Assembly (NCBI RefSeq): GCF_003201355.1 | Contig: NZ_QICL01000024.1 | Coordinates: forward strand, 1-64,000 | Length of the DNA: 64,000 bases | Origin: Indolivaga alginatilytica | GTDB lineage: Bacteria; Bacteroidota; Bacteroidia; Bacteroidales; Dysgonomonadaceae | Direction of reading: 5' to 3' | In this document: piece after piece, positions 25,973-35,348 of the stretch | How positions within the stretch are numbered: the stretch's first letter is position 1 | How the letters are laid out: each line of letters starts with the position of its first letter | Notes under the pieces: model-generated | Told to the model about the DNA's origin: nothing | Seen by the model: only the letters and a program-made list of their open reading frames with translations | The model's database searches: none | Position numbers and translations under genes: made by a program

Positions 25973-26013
25973 TAAGGTCTCAGACCTGTTTAATGTCTTA
26001 GCCAGTACGCAGA
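25973..26013 (+). repeat. Two-hairpin interspersed repeat, copy 5
   Basis: Head AGGTCTCAGACCT perfect; T run GTTTAATG; tail CTTAGCCAGTACG diverged. It lies 7 nt downstream of the helical-protein gene. Confidence 0.6.
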
Positions 26014-26072
26014 GCTATAGTCTGTTACAACCCGAAAGTATATTATTAATACTTTCATTTACTTTAATTATT

Positions 26073-26324
26073 ATGGACGAGTCCAAATTGTGTGATAATA
26101 TCAGGAATAGCTTAAAAGCAAAGGGAATAAACATATCGGAAAAAGATGTGCATAATCTCTATATTGCCACTATGTCAAGTATATATTCTATACTTGATGA
26201 GGGAAAGACTGTTGATATTTCTGATTTCGGCTCATTTTGGAGAAAAAAGACGGAACCAGCATCTGTAACGTTCTTTAAACCGATAGAAAGGCTTCTTGAG
26301 CGTATAAATACAAAAAGGAAATGA
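26073..26324 (+). CDS. HU/IHF-like DNA-binding protein, short form
   Basis: 83-aa HU-like protein. The helical dimerisation part (CDNIRNSLKAKGINISEKDVHNLYIATMSSIYSILDEGKTV) is followed by the conserved beta strand VDISDFGSFWRKK and the closing FFKPIERLLERIN that matches the end of HU. The DNA-intercalating arm between these strands is much shorter than in HU/IHF, so DNA binding may be weak or of a different kind. It overlaps the next gene by 4 nt (ATGA), so the two are translated together. Confidence 0.8.
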   Translation: MDESKLCDNIRNSLKAKGINISEKDVHNLYIATMSSIYSILDEGKTVDISDFGSFWRKKTEPASVTFFKPIERLLERINTKRK

Positions 26325-27208
26325 ATAAGCAGACAGATCAATCGGAATTAAGTCGAATTATTGCACAGCAAACGCTTTTAGATGAGCGTGTTGTCGAGGC
26401 ATTTATTGGTCAGCTATTCACCGAGATAGAAAAATCTATTATTGTCGATTCTCATATAAAAGTGGATGGACTGGGGCTGTTCAGGGTAATAAAAAGTGGT
26501 GACTCGCACCGTATTTTATATCTCGGAAACAACACCCCAATAGATAAATCGGTCGACTTATCTCATATAAACAGAGAGCCTATAAATGTAGGCTCTAATG
26601 AGGAGAATATAAACAAGGAAATACAATCGTACACGTTGAGTGAGGAGGGTATAACGGTTAATGAACAAGAGGATAAAAGCCTTAACAACAATGATGTGAA
26701 CCCACAAGATGCTGCTGATGCTATTGTTATTCGGAATTTTCTTGACTCCGAGAAAAACGGGAATAGCCGCATTGTAAGCACACCACCCACTCATCATCGA
26801 AAACTGAACTTGGTTAAGACTTGCATCATCACTTTAATCGTTTTAGCACTATTAGGAATTGGGTATATGGTTCTTCTGGGATCTTCTGTTAAGCCTAAAG
26901 AAAAAACATCTAAAACTATAACTTTTAAAGAATTAGACAATGCAGATTCAATTAACTACAGCAGAATAATAATACCCGAATCGGATGTCTCGCTACAATA
27001 TATCGCAAAAACTTATTATGGCAACGATATTTATTGGCCATATATATATGAAGCAAATAAAAATATAGTAAATAATCAATTCATAATACAGGCCGGCTCC
27101 ATAACAAAGGTGCCTAAAATTGCAGTAGATCTGGTAGATATGAACAATGGCAATGAGGCATCTATAGCCCAAGCCTTAGGTGATGAAATTTATAAGACTA
27201 CTCGATAA
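26321..27208 (+). CDS. HU-like domain + transmembrane segment + LysM-like domain protein
   Basis: 295 aa. Residues ~1-85 look like an HU-type domain (LSRIIAQQTLLDERVVEAFIGQLFTEIEKSI; IKVDGLGLFRVIKSG), ~90-160 is a polar linker, ~166-187 is a single membrane helix, and ~221-267 is LysM-like (VSLQYIAKTYYGNDIYWPYIYEANKNI ... IQAGSITKVPKI). With no signal peptide the likely topology is HU part in the cytoplasm and LysM part in the periplasm. This would tether DNA, or a protein partner, to the cell wall. The domain calls are by pattern; the LysM-like part is the more convincing. Confidence 0.78.
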   Translation: MNKQTDQSELSRIIAQQTLLDERVVEAFIGQLFTEIEKSIIVDSHIKVDGLGLFRVIKSGDSHRILYLGNNTPIDKSVDLSHINREPINVGSNEENINKEIQSYTLSEEGITVNEQEDKSLNNNDVNPQDAADAIVIRNFLDSEKNGNSRIVSTPPTHHRKLNLVKTCIITLIVLALLGIGYMVLLGSSVKPKEKTSKTITFKELDNADSINYSRIIIPESDVSLQYIAKTYYGNDIYWPYIYEANKNIVNNQFIIQAGSITKVPKIAVDLVDMNNGNEASIAQALGDEIYKTTR

Positions 27209-27240
27209 TCGGGTAATTTATATCCACTCATAATTCAAAG

Positions 27241-27280
27241 TAAGGTATGAGACCTTATTATTACTTCGGTAAGTATAACA
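27241..27280 (+). repeat. Two-hairpin interspersed repeat, copy 6
   Basis: Head TAAGGTATGAGACCTTATTATT and tail TACTTCGGTAAGTATAACAAC. The tail stem is TACTT/AAGTA, where other copies have GCTT/AAGC, i.e. a paired change. Confidence 0.7.
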
Positions 27281-27347
27281 ACTATAAATTGTTATAATCA
27301 CAAAATGCATCTATAAATATTTTACATTACTTATTTTATAAGCAAAG

Positions 27348-27809
27348 ATGGGAAAATCTGGCAAATCAAGAAAAAAGAAGAGAAGAAATTCGAGTACAAG
27401 ACACCTATTTATTTTATTTATAGTTTTGTGTGTTCTCGCAGGAGGTTATTATTATTTAAAGATATACTCCCGAGAGGAAGTAGCAGTAAATCCCACACTC
27501 GACAAAACAGCTCAGTATAGTATATTAGAAAATAATGACTCTACTCAATATTTAGCTGTGATTATATACCAAGACAACGTTAGTATAAACACCATTGCAT
27601 CGACATTTTACAAAAACGAGATGTTCTGGCCCTATATCTACATTGAAAATAAAGCAGTAATAAGAAACCCCTTAAATATGGGAAGAGACGTCATTCTAAA
27701 AATACCACGTCTTTCCGATGACTTAATCAATGTAAATGATACTGCCAGCGTTAGAATAGCCAAAGATCTTGCTGACAGTATACTTAATGATGTTACAGAT
27801 CCAATCTAA
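27348..27809 (+). CDS. Single-pass membrane protein with LysM-like domain
   Basis: 153 aa. A very basic N-terminus ([14 protein letters not shown]) precedes one membrane helix (~20-39), and a LysM-like domain follows at ~76-121 ([28 protein letters not shown] ... [11 protein letters not shown]). It resembles the periplasmic half of the preceding HU-TM-LysM-like protein, including the WPYIY core, so the two are probably paralogous. The basic tail could contact nucleic acid or phospholipid. Its 3' end overlaps the 3' end of hisS by 17 nt on the opposite strand. Confidence 0.78.
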   Translation: MGKSGKSRKKKRRNSSTRHLFILFIVLCVLAGGYYYLKIYSREEVAVNPTLDKTAQYSILENNDSTQYLAVIIYQDNVSINTIASTFYKNEMFWPYIYIENKAVIRNPLNMGRDVILKIPRLSDDLINVNDTASVRIAKDLADSILNDVTDPI

Positions 27810-29151
27810 GACACTCGTCGACGCTTAGTAGTTGTTGATCTCCTGAGTGCATATTTTTAAGAGTTACCTTTTGGTTTCTCATTTCATCCTCTCCTACAAT
27901 AATAACATAAGGGATTTTATTAGAATCGGCATATGACATTTGCTTCTTCATTTTTGCAGCTTCAGGATAAATTTCAGCTGCAATACCGTTTTGCCTGAAC
28001 TTCGCGATGATAGGTAGTATATAATCTTCTTCAGCACTCCCGAAATTCACAAACAGTACTTTAGTACTTGTTGTTGAATCCTCCGGATAGAGTTCCAATT
28101 GATTTAAAACATCAAAAATTCTATCCGCACCAAATGAAATACCAACTCCCGAAACATCAGGTAATCCAAAGATACCTGTAAGATTGTCATAGCGTCCACC
28201 TCCAGTGATACTGCCTATTTGAACATCTAAAGCTTTCACTTCGATAATAGCGCCTGTATAATAATTCAGACCTCTGGCCAAAGTCAAATCCAACTCTACT
28301 TCAGCACCTACATTGAGCAGTTTGATTTTATTCAGGATAAATTCAATCTCTTCAACACCCTTCAGTCCTATCTCCGAAGCTGAAAGACTCTTCTTTAAAG
28401 TCTCCAGTTTAGAGGTATTATCACCTTCTAAGAGAATGATTGGTTGCAGCTTCTCGATTGCCTCCGAAGATATTCCTTTGGATTGCAATTCTTCATTTAC
28501 TTTTTCCAATCCTATCTTATCAAGCTTATCAATAGCAACTGTTATATCAACAATTTTTTCAGGTTCACCGATTATCTCGGCAATTCCCGATAATATCTTA
28601 CGGTTATTTATCTTGATGCAAACCCTTATATTGAGACGCTTGAAAACCTCCTCAATTATTTGAATCAGCTCAACTTCGTTTATTAAAGAATCAGACCCCA
28701 CCACATCGGCATCGCATTGGAAAAACTCACGGTAACGTCCTTTTTGAGGACGATCGGCACGCCATACAGGTTGTATCTGATAACGCTTGAAAGGGAATGT
28801 TATCTCATTGCGGTGCATTACCACGTAGCGGGCAAAAGGAACTGTAAGATCGTACCGTAAGCCTTTTTCCGATATTTTAGTCGTCAAACGATTCGAATTT
28901 TTCGCGAGTAATTCATCCTCTGATATACCCGACAAATAATCGCCTGAATTTAGAATCTTAAACAATAACTTATCTCCCTCTTCACCATACTTGCCCATCA
29001 GAGTCGAAAGGCTTTCCATAGCAGGAGTCTCTATTTGTTTATAGCCAAACAATTTATAGACTTCTCTTATTGTATCGAAAATATAGTTTCTTTTTGCCAT
29101 CTCCTCAGGCGAGAAGTCTCTTGTTCCTTTAACTATAGAAGGTTTTTGCAT
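27793..29151 (-). CDS. hisS: Histidyl-tRNA synthetase
   Basis: 452-aa class II aminoacyl-tRNA synthetase charging tRNA-His. Class II motif 1 is at ~20-60 ([24 protein letters not shown]), motif 2 is [26 protein letters not shown] (~127-152), and the HisRS-specific [14 protein letters not shown] (~294-307) and GGGRYDNL (~317) histidine-adenylate motifs are intact. The C-terminal anticodon-binding domain starts near 365. It has its own promoter and overlaps the convergent LysM-like gene by 17 nt. Confidence 0.97.
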   Translation of the reverse strand: MQKPSIVKGTRDFSPEEMAKRNYIFDTIREVYKLFGYKQIETPAMESLSTLMGKYGEEGDKLLFKILNSGDYLSGISEDELLAKNSNRLTTKISEKGLRYDLTVPFARYVVMHRNEITFPFKRYQIQPVWRADRPQKGRYREFFQCDADVVGSDSLINEVELIQIIEEVFKRLNIRVCIKINNRKILSGIAEIIGEPEKIVDITVAIDKLDKIGLEKVNEELQSKGISSEAIEKLQPIILLEGDNTSKLETLKKSLSASEIGLKGVEEIEFILNKIKLLNVGAEVELDLTLARGLNYYTGAIIEVKALDVQIGSITGGGRYDNLTGIFGLPDVSGVGISFGADRIFDVLNQLELYPEDSTTSTKVLFVNFGSAEEDYILPIIAKFRQNGIAAEIYPEAAKMKKQMSYADSNKIPYVIIVGEDEMRNQKVTLKNMHSGDQQLLSVDECLRLDL

Positions 29152-29201
29152 CAGTTTTTATATAAGTATAATAATTAATTGTTTCTTTTTATGTGTATGT
29201 G

Positions 29202-29209
29202 CAAAGGTA
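29202..29209 (-). promoter_or_regulatory. Putative -7 box for hisS
   Basis: TACCTTTG on the minus strand, 50 nt upstream of the hisS start; exact TAnnTTTG match, with no clear -33 partner. Confidence 0.45.
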
Positions 29210-29305
29210 TATAAAAAGATACAACCGAAGAATAGTTTTAAAGCTGCCATTGCAGTAAAAATACACATTCGCCCACTCTTTTAGATAAGAGTAAATTGCA
29301 AAATA

Positions 29306-29569
29306 GACAAAGGTGACAATTCAGGTTACAAAAGGAGCATTAAGTGTATACCTTTTTGTGTATTCTGTGCACTTTTGTCACTTCCCATAAAACACAGTAA
29401 ATCAAATCATAAAAAAGACAAGGGAGACAAAAAGGTAACAAAAGTAACAAAAGTGACACCTCTATTTAATTGTCTCTTTTTACATGCAATTGTTATTGGC
29501 AAACTCTTATTGGCACTGGTTTTCTTTTTAGCCATAATGCTTTATTTTATAGATAAAACAATCAACTAA
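29306..29569. other. GTNAC-rich repeat region with a doubtful short ORF
   Basis: Repeated short words of the type GGTNACAAAAG/CTTTTGTNAC lie at 29306-29334, 29370-29381 and 29431-29460. A 64-codon frame (29375-29569, TTG start) covers part of it and encodes KVTKVTKVTP followed by one hydrophobic helix. This looks like a remnant or control region of a mobile element rather than a working gene. A related array lies at 53581-53714. Confidence 0.4.
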
Positions 29570-29579
29570 ATTCTATATT

Positions 29580-30242
29580 TTATAAGGATTGTATGTGATC
29601 GGATTCGTATACATTGAATCCTGCTTTTGGAGATTGAGCAACAGTATACATCGCCTGTGCTACCTTTTCGGCCTGTATCGGTTTGTATTTTTTAAGCTTT
29701 CCCAGTAAACAGAAAGAAAATATTTTCATTACCACTTCTCCTATCTTCTCCTGAGGTCGCACCACTTTACGTGGTCCCAAAAGAGAAGCCGGACGAAATA
29801 TAGATGTACTTGATATATTCAGTTTTTTTATGGCCTCTTCACACTCCCCCTTTGTTTTCAGATAGAAAACAGACGAATTGGCATTTGCTCCTATCGAAGT
29901 CACCATTAAATATTGTTTTACTCCATTTTCTTTTGCCATCGCGGCAAATTTAAGGGGATAATAATAATCAACCTGTTTAAAAGCCTCACGAGTCTTGGCT
30001 TGTTTAATGGTAGTACCCAAACAACAGAACAAATCATCACCCTGAACCAAATCTGCATACTTATCTAATCGGTCGAAATCAATAATATGTTCAATTAACT
30101 TGGGATGCTTTCGAGCTATTTCTTTGCGAACAAAAATAACAACAGAGCTATACTCTTCACTATTTAATAAAATATCAAGTAAGAAACTTCCGACTAAGCC
30201 GGAAGCTCCTAACAATATGGCTGTTTTATTATTCTTGGTCAT
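29580..30242 (-). CDS. NAD(P)-binding oxidoreductase, HTATIP2-like SDR
   Basis: 220-aa atypical short-chain dehydrogenase/NAD(P)-binding protein. The nucleotide-binding motif LLGASGLVGSFLLDILL is at ~11-27; DLFCCLGTTIKQAKTREAFKQVDYYY (~69-94) and YLMVTSIGANANSSVFYLKTKGECEEAI (~112-138, with YxxxK) match the HTATIP2/YbjT-like group. Substrate unknown. It lies 30 nt downstream of the GltD-type gene on the same strand and is probably in its operon. Confidence 0.85.
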   Translation of the reverse strand: MTKNNKTAILLGASGLVGSFLLDILLNSEEYSSVVIFVRKEIARKHPKLIEHIIDFDRLDKYADLVQGDDLFCCLGTTIKQAKTREAFKQVDYYYPLKFAAMAKENGVKQYLMVTSIGANANSSVFYLKTKGECEEAIKKLNISSTSIFRPASLLGPRKVVRPQEKIGEVVMKIFSFCLLGKLKKYKPIQAEKVAQAMYTVAQSPKAGFNVYESDHIQSL

Positions 30243-30272
30243 ACTTTAAATTATACAAAATTTATTGAAACC

Positions 30273-31613
30273 TTATACGCCTAATAGTTTTACGGCATCC
30301 ACATACTGAGATATCCCCGAAGCCACACGTTTTGCCTCACGCATTGCCAATACTACCGTTTGAGGAGTATGTACAACATCACCACCTGCAAAAACACCTC
30401 TACGCGATGTCATACCATAAGGGTGCTCTTTGGTTGTAATATAGCCACGCTCATCAACATCGATACCCAAAGAAGTAGATACTATTCTATTAGCAGGTTT
30501 TGAACCTACAGCCAAAAATATTCTATCTACAGGCAAAACAATCTCACCGTCAGCAGTATCCACCTTTAAGCCTGATAATATGCTATTACCTTTGATCTCT
30601 TTTCCTACAAATTCTTTAGTGGCAGCTTCCAGTAAAAATTGAACACCTTCCGCTTTTGCTTCCAGATATTCCGATCTCAAGGCAGGCATATCCTCTTCTT
30701 TCTTTCGATATACAATAGTAACACTTTCTGCCCCCATACGCAAGGCGGTACGAGCAGCATCCATGGCTACATTTCCGGCTCCGATGATAGCCACTTTATC
30801 TCCCACCCTCAAGGGAACCTCTGCCCTGTCAATATCTCCGCTTGCAAATAAACTTACCATACGCAAGAAATAGGCCGACTGAGAAACTCCGAATAAATTA
30901 CCACCTTCGATATTCAGCGATTGAGGTACAGAAGTACCCGAACCGATAAAGACTGCATCAAATCCCTCCTCTTCGAACATCGCATCTACGGTGATACTCT
31001 CACCCACAATACAGTTGTTACGGAAAGTAACACCCAAAGTCTCTATTTTCTTAACCTCACGGCGTGTTATATCATTTGGCAATCGATATTCGGGAATACC
31101 ATACAACAAGACTCCTCCGGGTTCTTTTTGTCCTTCAAAAACCACAACATTAAAACCATCACGAGCCAAATCACCTGCTACGGTAAGACCCGCAGGACCT
31201 GAACCGATAACAGCGACTTTACCTCTGGTCTTAGCTTTCAGACGTTCTTTCGATAATCCCATTTCGCTGTCAAAGTCAGCAATGAAACGTTCCAGTTTTC
31301 CAACCCGGACAGGATTACCTTTTTTATTGAGAATACAGTGACCTTCGCATTGTTTTTCATGTGGACATACCCTACCACAAATGGCGGGCAGATTACTTTT
31401 TTCATTAATCAATTCCATTGCACCACCGATATTTCCTTTCGATAATTGATTTATCCACTCAGGAATCTTATGTTCAATGGGGCAACCTTGTACACATAAT
31501 GGGTTCTTGCAATTTAAACATCGCTTAGCCTCATCAATGGCTTCCTTCAAAGTATAACCGGCATGTAGCTCAGCTAATCCTATAATTTGCTCTCTATCTG
31601 TATCGCTATTCAC
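30273..31613 (-). CDS. gltD: NADPH-dependent glutamate synthase small-subunit-type oxidoreductase
   Basis: 446-aa flavoprotein of the GltD/homotetrameric GltA family. The N-terminal cysteine-rich [4Fe-4S] region (AKRCLNCKNPLCVQGCPIEHKIPEW, then CGRVCPHEKQCEGHC) is complete. An FAD site VIGSGPAGLTVAGDLA (~135) and an NADPH site AIIGAGNVAMDAARTALRMGAESV (~277) follow. No large glutamate synthase subunit is adjacent. Relatives also act as the B subunit of NADH-dependent ferredoxin:NADP oxidoreductase (NfnB/SudA), so the partner decides the reaction. Gene symbol by family only. Confidence 0.88.
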   Translation of the reverse strand: MNSDTDREQIIGLAELHAGYTLKEAIDEAKRCLNCKNPLCVQGCPIEHKIPEWINQLSKGNIGGAMELINEKSNLPAICGRVCPHEKQCEGHCILNKKGNPVRVGKLERFIADFDSEMGLSKERLKAKTRGKVAVIGSGPAGLTVAGDLARDGFNVVVFEGQKEPGGVLLYGIPEYRLPNDITRREVKKIETLGVTFRNNCIVGESITVDAMFEEEGFDAVFIGSGTSVPQSLNIEGGNLFGVSQSAYFLRMVSLFASGDIDRAEVPLRVGDKVAIIGAGNVAMDAARTALRMGAESVTIVYRKKEEDMPALRSEYLEAKAEGVQFLLEAATKEFVGKEIKGNSILSGLKVDTADGEIVLPVDRIFLAVGSKPANRIVSTSLGIDVDERGYITTKEHPYGMTSRRGVFAGGDVVHTPQTVVLAMREAKRVASGISQYVDAVKLLGV

Positions 31614-31641
31614 TTTTATTAATTATGATTGTTCCAAGTAG

Positions 31642-31649
31642 CAAATATA
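31642..31649 (-). promoter_or_regulatory. Putative -7 box for the GltD-type gene
   Basis: TATATTTG on the minus strand, 29 nt upstream of the start codon, exact consensus. Confidence 0.45.
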
Positions 31650-31845
31650 GGCATTCTTTGTTATTCCGAGTAATCAATAATACATATATATCATATATAT
31701 ATTCTATGAGAAAATAAATAGCAAGTAATACCCTACGGTAAGTGAGTTATGTACAAAAATATTTTTTCCCTTTCTTTCACAAATGAAGCTTAATATGTTC
31801 AATTTAGTGACGAAAGAAATATTCGGAATAGGGTACCCCTCAAGC

Positions 31846-31866
31846 TATATTTGTTTCTTATATTTG
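31846..31866 (+). promoter_or_regulatory. Two tandem -7 boxes for the permease gene
   Basis: TATATTTG occurs twice (31846-31853 and 31859-31866), 38 and 25 nt before the ATG at 31891. Either or both could be used. Confidence 0.45.
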
Positions 31867-31890
31867 CGTTCGTTTTTTAATTATTGATAA

Positions 31891-33261
31891 ATGTCTTCTC
31901 AAAATACTTCACTTAAAAGAGACCTAGGCCTTGTTGCTGCAATTACTATTGTCGTAGGAAATATGATTGGCTCGGGAGTCTTCGGACTCCCTTCAGCTCT
32001 GGCAAAAGTAGCTACACCGCCCATTATTATATTAGCATGGGTTATAGTTGCTATTGGTGCTACAATTATCGCCCTAAGCTATGGCAATCTGAGCCGGTCT
32101 ATCCCTAAAGCTGGAGGTCCGGTTGTATACACCGAAGCGGCATTGGGTAAATTCTGGGGATATATAGTAAGTCTAGTTTGGTGGGTTGGTTCGGCAGTGG
32201 GCAACGCTGCGATTGTAGATCTCAGCTTCACACAACTAGCCCAATTGATTCCGGCTATTGATTTTCCTTTTTATAAACTGGTCACCACTTTATCTATATT
32301 GTGGCTATTCACTTATATCAATATATGTGGGGTGAAATTTGCAGGATGGATTAGTATCGTTACTACCATTCTGAAAGCGAGTGTGTTTATTTTAGTTATT
32401 ATATTGGCTATACCTCACTTGAATTTTGATCTTTTTAGAAGTAATTCATCACCTTTGTCTCTACAAGGAGAAACAGATATTTTCACTATGTTTTCGGCTG
32501 CAATCGCTTTGATATTTTGGGCTTTTACAGGTCTCGAAAGTTCTACAATGGCAGGGGGAGAAATAAAGAATCCGGAGCGAAATATTCAGCGGAGTGTTGT
32601 CTGGGGATTGGCTATTGTAGGAATTATTTATATTCTGATTAATATTTCACTTTTTGCTCTCATACCTCAAGATCGGTTAGCAGAGTCCAGTTCTCCATTT
32701 GCCGATGCTATTAATTTGGCTTTAAATACAAATATAGGTGGAGATATCGTTAATGTGGCTATTTTAGTATCAGTGGCTGGAGCTTTATCAGGGTGGATTC
32801 TTACCACAGGCAGAAGCATATACGCAGCAAGTAAGGATAAATTTTTCATTGCATCTTTTGCTAAAATTCATCCGAAATATGCTACACCATATGTGGCATT
32901 GATTGCTTCGAGTTTAATAACTTCAATATTCTTCTTTTTGAACTTCTACTCGGACATAAGTGGTAATACTCAAGGTCTTTCCCATTTTGTGAATATAACT
33001 ACGGTAGCTGCTTTTATTAATCTGCCTACTTATCTGGTAACTGTTATCTCGGAATATGTATTGATAAGGAAGGGGAAAATGCAATCGTCAAAAGCTAATC
33101 ATGTAAGACTCTTTCTTGCTTTTGCCTTTTCAATAATATTTCTTTATTTCGGGTTTATAGGTTCTATCGTGCCTGTTATTTATTGGATTATATCCATTGG
33201 ACTATTGCTTGTCGGATTATTCTGTTATCCGATATTTAGGAAATCCCATCTGGAGGACTAA
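31891..33261 (+). CDS. APC-family amino acid permease
   Basis: 456-aa inner-membrane transporter with about 12 hydrophobic segments. The N-terminal GLVAAITIVVGNMIGSGVFGLPSAL (~12-36) is the APC signature with the substrate-binding GSG turn. Helix 6 has IALIFWAFTGLESSTMAGGEIKNPERN (~203-229), also characteristic. It most resembles the amino-acid permease/antiporter group (YjeM/ArcD/PotE-like); substrate is not determined. Single gene; the next gene starts about 90 nt later. Confidence 0.92.
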   Translation: MSSQNTSLKRDLGLVAAITIVVGNMIGSGVFGLPSALAKVATPPIIILAWVIVAIGATIIALSYGNLSRSIPKAGGPVVYTEAALGKFWGYIVSLVWWVGSAVGNAAIVDLSFTQLAQLIPAIDFPFYKLVTTLSILWLFTYINICGVKFAGWISIVTTILKASVFILVIILAIPHLNFDLFRSNSSPLSLQGETDIFTMFSAAIALIFWAFTGLESSTMAGGEIKNPERNIQRSVVWGLAIVGIIYILINISLFALIPQDRLAESSSPFADAINLALNTNIGGDIVNVAILVSVAGALSGWILTTGRSIYAASKDKFFIASFAKIHPKYATPYVALIASSLITSIFFFLNFYSDISGNTQGLSHFVNITTVAAFINLPTYLVTVISEYVLIRKGKMQSSKANHVRLFLAFAFSIIFLYFGFIGSIVPVIYWIISIGLLLVGLFCYPIFRKSHLED

Positions 33262-33354
33262 AACAAATCAACGTATTTAATATTAATGTTTAAGTTAGAG
33301 GCTAGGTGTACTGACAAAGTAAACCTCGTGTTCCTCTTGTATCTTTTATTTATC

Positions 33355-34110
33355 ATGAAAAAGTTCTTTTTATTTATTTTTTTATTCGGTTTTATATGTG
33401 TTTCAGCACAAGAAAAGTATACTATATTGATGACGGGAGCGTCGTTTGCCTCCTATCAGAATGGTTGGTTTGAGATTGGTTGCAAAGAATTACATGCAAG
33501 GGCTCTAAACAAAGCTGTAGGTGCTGAGGCAATTGCCGATGGTGCAAATAGGATGGTTAAGGGTACATTATATTCTAAACAGGAATTAGAGGATGCCGAT
33601 GCGTTTGTGATAATGCATGTGCACAATATGGATGTATTTGAAGATTCGGAGTTGAAGGAAAATTATAGAGATTACAAGGTTCCTTTCGATCGGTCTAATT
33701 ATGCTGCCGCTTATGATTACGTTATTAAAAAGTACATATCAGATTGTTATAATCTGAAATTTGATAAGGATTCAAAATATTACAATACCCAGTCCGGAAA
33801 ACCGGTTATTATAGTTCTGTCCACTCATTGGCATGATGCACGTCCTATTTATAATGAGTCAGTTCGTTTATTAGCCCAAAAATGGGGCTTTCCGGTGATT
33901 GAGTTTGATAGGTATATCGGATTCTCCAAGAATACACCTCACCCCGTAACAAAGCAACAGATGAGTACTTTGTATGCTGATGATAATACAGAAACCATAG
34001 ATGGGGTTGTATATGGCTGGCATCAACTGAGAGGAGAGGATAAATTTATACAGCAACATATGGCTGCTATATTTGTGGATACAATGAAAAAAGTATTGCC
34101 AATCAAATAA
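33355..34110 (+). CDS. Secreted protein, possible SGNH-like (DUF5040-type)
   Basis: 251 aa with a clear Sec signal (MKKFFLFIFLFGFICVSAQ). After it comes EKYTILMTGASFASYQNGWFEIGCKEL, which resembles the first block of SGNH/GDSL-type hydrolases (GxS near the start), and a later STHWHDARPIYNESV segment. A catalytic triad cannot be proven from sequence. I think it fits a Bacteroidetes domain of unknown function (DUF5040), from memory. Start moved from the longer frame at 33286 to the Met that begins the signal peptide. A terminator lies 30 nt after the stop. Confidence 0.7.
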   Translation: MKKFFLFIFLFGFICVSAQEKYTILMTGASFASYQNGWFEIGCKELHARALNKAVGAEAIADGANRMVKGTLYSKQELEDADAFVIMHVHNMDVFEDSELKENYRDYKVPFDRSNYAAAYDYVIKKYISDCYNLKFDKDSKYYNTQSGKPVIIVLSTHWHDARPIYNESVRLLAQKWGFPVIEFDRYIGFSKNTPHPVTKQQMSTLYADDNTETIDGVVYGWHQLRGEDKFIQQHMAAIFVDTMKKVLPIK

Positions 34111-34139
34111 AAAATATAGTTTCTTGTAATACGAGATTT

Positions 34140-34172
34140 AAAAGCATAGGCACTTTAAGCTTATGCTTTTTT
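34140..34172 (+). terminator. Intrinsic terminator
   Basis: Stem AAAAGCATA / TATGCTTTT with 13-nt loop and T run, between the secreted protein gene and recF. Confidence 0.8.
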
Positions 34173-34230
34173 AATTGATTTTGGGGTACTGATGAATGGT
34201 AATATAGAATAAAGCTCTTTCTATTTTTAT

Positions 34231-34238
34231 TATCTTTG
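34231..34238 (+). promoter_or_regulatory. -7 box directly upstream of recF
   Basis: TATCTTTG ends only 7 nt before the recF ATG. If used, the mRNA would have almost no 5' leader. Confidence 0.5.
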
Positions 34239-34245
34239 TGCTAAT

Positions 34246-35346
34246 ATGATTTTAGAACGTATATCGATATTAGGTTATAAGAATATAGAGCAGGCAGAGT
34301 TGACTTTCTCTCCAAAATTAAATTGTTTCATCGGAAATAATGGGATGGGAAAGACTAACTTGCTGGATGCTGTATATTATCTTTCGTTCTGTAAGAGTCA
34401 TAATAATCAGGTTGATTCCCAGAATATCAAGCACGATGCAGATTTTGCTTTGATTCAAGGATATTACCTGTTGGGTGGAGCTGCCGAAGAAGAGTTTTTT
34501 TGTAGTTTACGCAGACGGCAGAAGAAGCAATTTAAGCGTAACAAGAAAGAATACGAAAAACTATCCGATCATATCGGCTGTTTGCCTTTAGTTATGGTTT
34601 CTCCTTCCGACTCGGATCTCATAACAGGAGGTAGCGAAGAGCGCCGTAAATTTATGGATGTTGTGCTGTCTCAGTTCGACAAAGACTACCTGCATGCCCT
34701 TATTCGCTATAATAAAGCTTTGCAGCAACGTAATGCATTATTGAAATCGGATATGCAGGCTGATGATTCGCTTTACGAGCTATGGGAAGAACAGCTAGCT
34801 TATGAAGGTCATATTATATATGCTAAGCGAAAAGCATTTATAGAGCAATTTATACCCACGTTTCAGTATTACTATAACTTCATTTGTCAGTCGAATGAGA
34901 CTGTTGAGTTGAAATACGAATCGCAATTAGAAGACGAGAATCAGGTTGCTTTATTGAAACAAAAACGCGAAAGAGATAAAATATTAGGTTATACAACTGC
35001 CGGAATCCATCGTGATGATTTAGATATGCGAATGGATGATTATTCTATAAAGAAAGTTGGTTCGCAAGGACAAAATAAAACGTATGTAGTAGCCATGAAA
35101 TTGGCTCAGTTTGATTTCTTGAAAAAGGCAGGATCAACTACGCCTATCTTATTACTGGATGATATTTTTGATAAATTGGACTCAACACGAGTGGAACAAA
35201 TTGTAAAACTGGTATCGGAAGATAATTTTGGACAGATTTTTATCACAGATACAAATAGAGATCATTTGGATGAGATTCTTAAAGATCTTAATAGTGATTA
35301 TAGTTTGTATCAGGTAGAAGGTGGAGGAATCAATCAATTAAAATAA
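34246..35346 (+). CDS. recF: DNA replication and repair protein RecF
   Basis: 366-aa SMC-like ATPase that loads RecA at gaps with RecO and RecR. Walker A is FIGNNGMGKTNLLDAVYYLS (~28-47); the ABC signature is VGSQGQNKTYVVAMKLAQ (~271-288); Walker B is TTPILLLDDIFDKLD (~300-314); the D-loop and ITDTNRDHL follow. Length matches the family. It is followed after 2 nt by a DUF721 gene, a common Bacteroidetes arrangement. dnaA/dnaN are not nearby. Confidence 0.97.
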   Translation: MILERISILGYKNIEQAELTFSPKLNCFIGNNGMGKTNLLDAVYYLSFCKSHNNQVDSQNIKHDADFALIQGYYLLGGAAEEEFFCSLRRRQKKQFKRNKKEYEKLSDHIGCLPLVMVSPSDSDLITGGSEERRKFMDVVLSQFDKDYLHALIRYNKALQQRNALLKSDMQADDSLYELWEEQLAYEGHIIYAKRKAFIEQFIPTFQYYYNFICQSNETVELKYESQLEDENQVALLKQKRERDKILGYTTAGIHRDDLDMRMDDYSIKKVGSQGQNKTYVVAMKLAQFDFLKKAGSTTPILLLDDIFDKLDSTRVEQIVKLVSEDNFGQIFITDTNRDHLDEILKDLNSDYSLYQVEGGGINQLK

Positions 35347-35348
35347 GT

